A stretch of 64,000 nt of DNA, from assembly GCA_023433705.1 (NCBI GenBank), contig JAEYUC010000081.1, positions 1 through 64,000 of the forward strand, in the 5' to 3' direction. The translations under genes were made by a program, and so were the position numbers. The notes below the pieces were generated by a model that was given only the letters and a program-made list of their open reading frames with translations, had not been told where the DNA came from and ran no database searches. The stretch is from Pseudomonadota bacterium. Its GTDB lineage: Bacteria > Pseudomonadota > Gammaproteobacteria > Steroidobacterales > Steroidobacteraceae. Shown piece after piece: positions 61,213 through 64,000 of the stretch (within the stretch, counting starts at the first letter, position 1; the number at the start of each line of letters is the position of its first letter).

Positions 61213-62544
61213 GTGAAGTCGACCGCTCTTTCGCTCGTGTTGTCAGTCACGGTGGGCGTCGCCGCGGCGCAAGGCTCCAGGCTCGTGGTCCACGAATGGG
61301 GGACCTTCACATCCTTCCAGGACGAGAACGGGCGTACCATCGCCGGCATCAACGTCGATGACGAGCCGGTGCCGGCCTTCGTCCATCGCATGGTCGGCAT
61401 GGAAATTTTCGCGACCACGTCGCGCCCGGCCCGTTGGTCGCAGGGCGCGCCACGCTGCCATCCCGACGTCACGCTGCGGCTCGAGACTCCGGTGCTGTAT
61501 TTCTACCCATCGGCGGGTTGGACTGAGACCTTCGACGTGCGGGCATCCTTCAACGGCGGCTGGATCACCGAGTTCTATCCCTCGGCGACCGCCGAAGGCA
61601 CGAATTTCCCGTCGTCGTTGTCCGCGGACTCGCGTGGTTCCCTGACCTGGAAGGGGCTGCGGCTGGATCCCGGCGCGACCGCGTCGATGCCGCAAACGTC
61701 GGAACACGTGTGGCTCGCGCCGCGCAAGGCCGGGGCGGCGATCGTCGTGAACGATACGAACACGGAAGCGGAGAAGTACTTGTTCTATCGGGGCGTCGGC
61801 CACTTCGATGCACCCCTCGTGATCCAACGCCGCGGCGATACGCTGTCGATTTCACTACGCGACGGCGAGGCCGGGATGAACGCGCTTCCGCGCCTGTGGC
61901 TCGTCGACGTCGCCGAGGACGGTCGCGTGCGGTATCGGACGCTGAATGCGGTCGGCAGCACGACCGAAGCGCCGGTGTTCCCCACCTTCGCCGGCGGACT
62001 CCCGAGTAGTTTGGCGGCGCTGCGAGGCGAGCTGGCCGCGGCGCTCCAGGCCGGCGGATTGTTCGCGGACGAGGCCGACGCGATGCTCGAGACCTGGCGC
62101 CTTTCGTACTTCGAAAGCCCGGGACTGCGAGTCTTCTTCATCCTGCCCGCCCAGTGGACCGATGCACGCCTGCCGTTGTCGATATCGGCGCCCGCCGAAA
62201 TTACTCGCGTCATGGTCGGCCGCGTGGAACTGGTGAATCCCCGGCAGCGCGTCATCCTCGCGCGGCTGCAACAGCTGGCGGATGAGGATTTTCCGAAGTT
62301 GCCGCTCTACTACGACGACCAGAGGGTGCTCGCGATGCGCGGCATGTCGCATTCCGCGCTGTACCGGGAAACCGGGCGCGAGGTGCCCGAATCACTGCGG
62401 CTCTACGAGTCGCTGGGCCGATTCCGCGATGCGCTGCTCGCCCACGAATGGCAGAGCGTCGATTCCTCGCGGCGTGCGCGGATCGAGAAAGTGATGAGGT
62501 CCTTCAGTGCATGCGAGGTCGGGTTCGAGCGGCCCGCGGAGTAG
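61213..62544 (+). CDS. secreted protein with VHEWGTFTSF motif
   Basis: The 443-residue protein is exported: GTG 61213 gives STALSLVLSVTVGVAAAQ, a good signal peptide, and is preceded by GGGAGG six bases upstream. The longer open frame lacks both. The mature protein begins LVVHEWGTFTSF, a motif I have seen in unannotated proteins of several soil phyla. It has TPVLYFYPSAGW near 95 and a beta-rich body, with Cys only near 88 and 437. There is no enzyme or binding domain I recognise. It follows the Rieske-flavodoxin gene by 74 bases and may be expressed alone. Confidence 0.7.
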   Translation: MKSTALSLVLSVTVGVAAAQGSRLVVHEWGTFTSFQDENGRTIAGINVDDEPVPAFVHRMVGMEIFATTSRPARWSQGAPRCHPDVTLRLETPVLYFYPSAGWTETFDVRASFNGGWITEFYPSATAEGTNFPSSLSADSRGSLTWKGLRLDPGATASMPQTSEHVWLAPRKAGAAIVVNDTNTEAEKYLFYRGVGHFDAPLVIQRRGDTLSISLRDGEAGMNALPRLWLVDVAEDGRVRYRTLNAVGSTTEAPVFPTFAGGLPSSLAALRGELAAALQAGGLFADEADAMLETWRLSYFESPGLRVFFILPAQWTDARLPLSISAPAEITRVMVGRVELVNPRQRVILARLQQLADEDFPKLPLYYDDQRVLAMRGMSHSALYRETGREVPESLRLYESLGRFRDALLAHEWQSVDSSRRARIEKVMRSFSACEVGFERPAE

Positions 62545-63246
62545 TCAGGCTGCACCCAGCCAGCGCGTGGTGATCGTCGGAACGATCTGCGTGGCCCTTC
62601 CGACGTGGAATTCGAATCCGGCGGGTACCTCATCGATCTCCAGCGCATTGAGCACGCGCTCTGCGTCTTTCCTCGCGACGTCTACCAGTCCGGCGGCTGG
62701 ATAAACCGTGAGCGAGGTGCCGACGACCAGTACCTTGTCGGCTTCGGCCACGTGCGTGCGCGCTTCGTCCATGTGCCGTGTCTCCTCGCCGAACCACACG
62801 ATGTCCGGGCGCAGCTGGGTTCCCTCGTCGCATAGCTGGCCCAGCATGATCGGGGCGCCGTCGATGCGATGGCGGCGGCGCGACCTTCCTGTCCCGCGCG
62901 CCCAGGCGAGCTCTCCATGCACGTGCAGCACCCGCGTCGAGCCGGCGCGCTCGTGCAGCGCGTCGACATTCTGGGTGACGACGACCACGTCGTACTTCGA
63001 TTCGAGCGAGGCGATGGCGTGGTGCGCGGCGTTGGGCGCGGCGGCCCACGCCTTCGCGCGCCGCTCGTTGTAGAACTCGAGCACCAGCGCGGGATTGCGC
63101 TGCCAGCCCTCGGGACTGGCGAGATCGACCCAGGAGTGCTGGCGCCACAGGCCGGCGGCGTCGCGGAAGGTAGGCAGGCCGCTCTCCGCGGACAGTCCCG
63201 AACCGGAGAGTACGACTATCTTTTCACGCCGGGTCCCTGGTCTCAT
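62545..63246 (-). CDS. SIR2 family NAD-dependent deacylase
   Basis: The 233-residue sirtuin has the NAD motifs VVLSGSGLSAESGLPTFR near 11, VVTQNVDALHERAGS near 90 and the catalytic His in VHGELA near 110. It also has WFGEE near 152 and VVGTSLTVYPAAG near 175. The usual four zinc Cys are missing: the segment after the His has Arg/His-rich sequence and only one Cys (QLCDEG). Some bacterial class III sirtuins lack zinc in the same way. It overlaps the end of the upstream membrane-protein gene by 4 bases. Confidence 0.88.
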   Translation of the reverse strand: MRPGTRREKIVVLSGSGLSAESGLPTFRDAAGLWRQHSWVDLASPEGWQRNPALVLEFYNERRAKAWAAAPNAAHHAIASLESKYDVVVVTQNVDALHERAGSTRVLHVHGELAWARGTGRSRRRHRIDGAPIMLGQLCDEGTQLRPDIVWFGEETRHMDEARTHVAEADKVLVVGTSLTVYPAAGLVDVARKDAERVLNALEIDEVPAGFEFHVGRATQIVPTITTRWLGAA

Positions 63247-63716
63247 GGACCTAGGGGTACCTGCGGCGCGATCGGCTCGTCGCGGAATCTCGCCCGGATC
63301 GGCTCGATGAACAGCAGCGTGAGGATGGCGCCGTCGACCATGTTTCCGGCCATGTACACCAGGGACTCGATCGGCGTCGACAGCGTCGTTCCGCCCGAGA
63401 TGGTGAATACCAGGGACAGGCCGATCACGATGATGAACAGCCAGCGTGCCCAGCCGCGGAATTTCAACAGCCCGATCAGGGCGGCGAGATAGGCGATCAG
63501 ATAGGCGACGAACGCGATGCCGACCGCGACCTGCGTACCCCAGTTCGCCTCGGAAAAGACGTTCGCCATCGTGCCGACGTTCTGGGCCTTGAGGTAAGCG
63601 TCGACCTCCGCGGGCAACGCAGGCTGGAAATACGCCATGACACCCGACGCGACGCCGGCCACCAGGACGGCGAATGCCGCGAGGACGAGCCCTCGGAAGA
63701 TGGTGACCGCTGCCAT
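63243..63716 (-). CDS. small four-helix membrane protein
   Basis: The 157-residue protein has four hydrophobic segments (about 8-28, 63-85, 92-112 and 118-140). It carries no motif I can place in a family. It is the first gene of a two-gene unit with the sirtuin, whose start overlaps its stop (63243-63246). Without homology evidence, its role is open. Confidence 0.6.
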   Translation of the reverse strand: MAAVTIFRGLVLAAFAVLVAGVASGVMAYFQPALPAEVDAYLKAQNVGTMANVFSEANWGTQVAVGIAFVAYLIAYLAALIGLLKFRGWARWLFIIVIGLSLVFTISGGTTLSTPIESLVYMAGNMVDGAILTLLFIEPIRARFRDEPIAPQVPLGP

Positions 63717-63773
63717 GGCGCCACTATGCCCGAGCGGGTGGCGCCGAAGAAGAGCCCGAACGGGAAGGCGCGA

Positions 63774-64000
63774 CTAGGCGGCTTTCTCCAGCAGCAGTAG
63801 CCCGGAGCCGGTATTCGAGATGGGCACGTGGTAGTTGCTCTGCAGCGCGCGTACTTCGGCGCCCAGCGCGCCGCGCATGACGAGCCACTGGACGAGCTCG
63901 GGACCCTGGGTTCCGGCGAGCGCGACCAGTTCGCGGATCGAATAACGAGCGATGGCCTCCGGCTCGTCGACTATCTTCTCGAGGCAGAAGAGGTCGAACG
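63774..64000 (-). CDS. LigB-type extradiol dioxygenase C-terminus (partial)
   Basis: The gene continues past the window end; 75 C-terminal residues are visible. They include RYSIRELVALAGTQGPELVQW, VMRGALGAEVRALQ and a final NYHVPISNTGSG. This pattern looks like the C-terminal end of class III extradiol ring-cleavage dioxygenases (LigB/protocatechuate 4,5-dioxygenase type), which open catecholic rings with Fe(II). The metal ligands lie outside the window, so the assignment rests on the tail alone. It starts 58 bases from the upstream end of the membrane-protein gene. Confidence 0.55.
   Translation of the reverse strand, partial: FDLFCLEKIVDEPEAIARYSIRELVALAGTQGPELVQWLVMRGALGAEVRALQSNYHVPISNTGSGLLLLEKAA

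Overview
The window is a high-GC (roughly two-thirds G+C), gene-dense chromosomal segment from a gammaproteobacterium. Marker blocks typical of that class are coaBC-dut, pyrE, trmB, uup-yciH and asmA-mutY-yggX. The abundance of TonB-dependent receptors, MFS carriers, PAS-rich kinases and secreted peptidase/esterase genes suggests a free-living heterotroph, possibly of the Steroidobacterales/Nevskiales/Xanthomonadales neighbourhood. That placement is inference; no rRNA is present. I see no prophage, transposase, integrase or CRISPR array.

Layout. 1-9346: housekeeping genes (coaBC tail, dut, DUF4124 gene, pyrE), an AmpG-like carrier, a small Rieske protein, MarC, an MFS carrier, trmB, a nucleosidase, tRNA-Gly(CCC), and two DUF1538 membrane proteins coupled to a PII-like protein. 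9368-13284: a beta-propeller sensor kinase and its LuxR-type regulator; the regulator seems to start at an ATA codon overlapping the kinase stop. 13546-24124: five tightly packed genes (autotransporter, TonB-dependent receptor, S9 peptidase, secreted TonB-C/AgmX-like protein, TIGR03032-like protein). This is the most distinctive cell-surface module in the window. 24206-32227: exported methyltransferase, DUF502 protein, a strong shared terminator, yciH, uup, phytase/esterase-like lipoprotein-type secreted protein, cysteine synthase family enzyme, HupE-like protein carrying an EF-hand loop, and an NNMT-type methyltransferase. 32468-36623: a cytosolic kinase with about seven PAS domains and its regulator. 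36766-38797: ECF sigma factor, membrane anti-sigma candidate and DUF4097 protein. 38865-41397: short AsmA, mutY, yggX. 41478-43349: pirin and a TupA-like ATP-grasp. 43590-43955: tRNA-Phe(GAA), followed by palindromic repeats and duplicated tRNA-end sequence.

43956-57155: a SemiSWEET carrier, a large TonB-dependent receptor, an amino acid permease, an esterase, a CHASE2-PAS protein with no output domain, a DUF3187 protein divergent from a third TonB-dependent receptor, and an OpgC-like acyltransferase preceded by a two-turn direct repeat. 57124-64000: ArsC/YffB reductase, a DUF1624-like acyltransferase, an ACS-type MFS carrier, a Rieske-flavodoxin fusion, a secreted protein of unknown role, a zinc-cysteine-less sirtuin, a small membrane protein, and the C-terminus of a probable LigB-type ring-cleavage dioxygenase.

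Many genes overlap by 4 bases (ATGA, TTGA or ATAG), so translational coupling is common and operon boundaries are readable. All family calls come from reading motifs in the translations; no database search was run.
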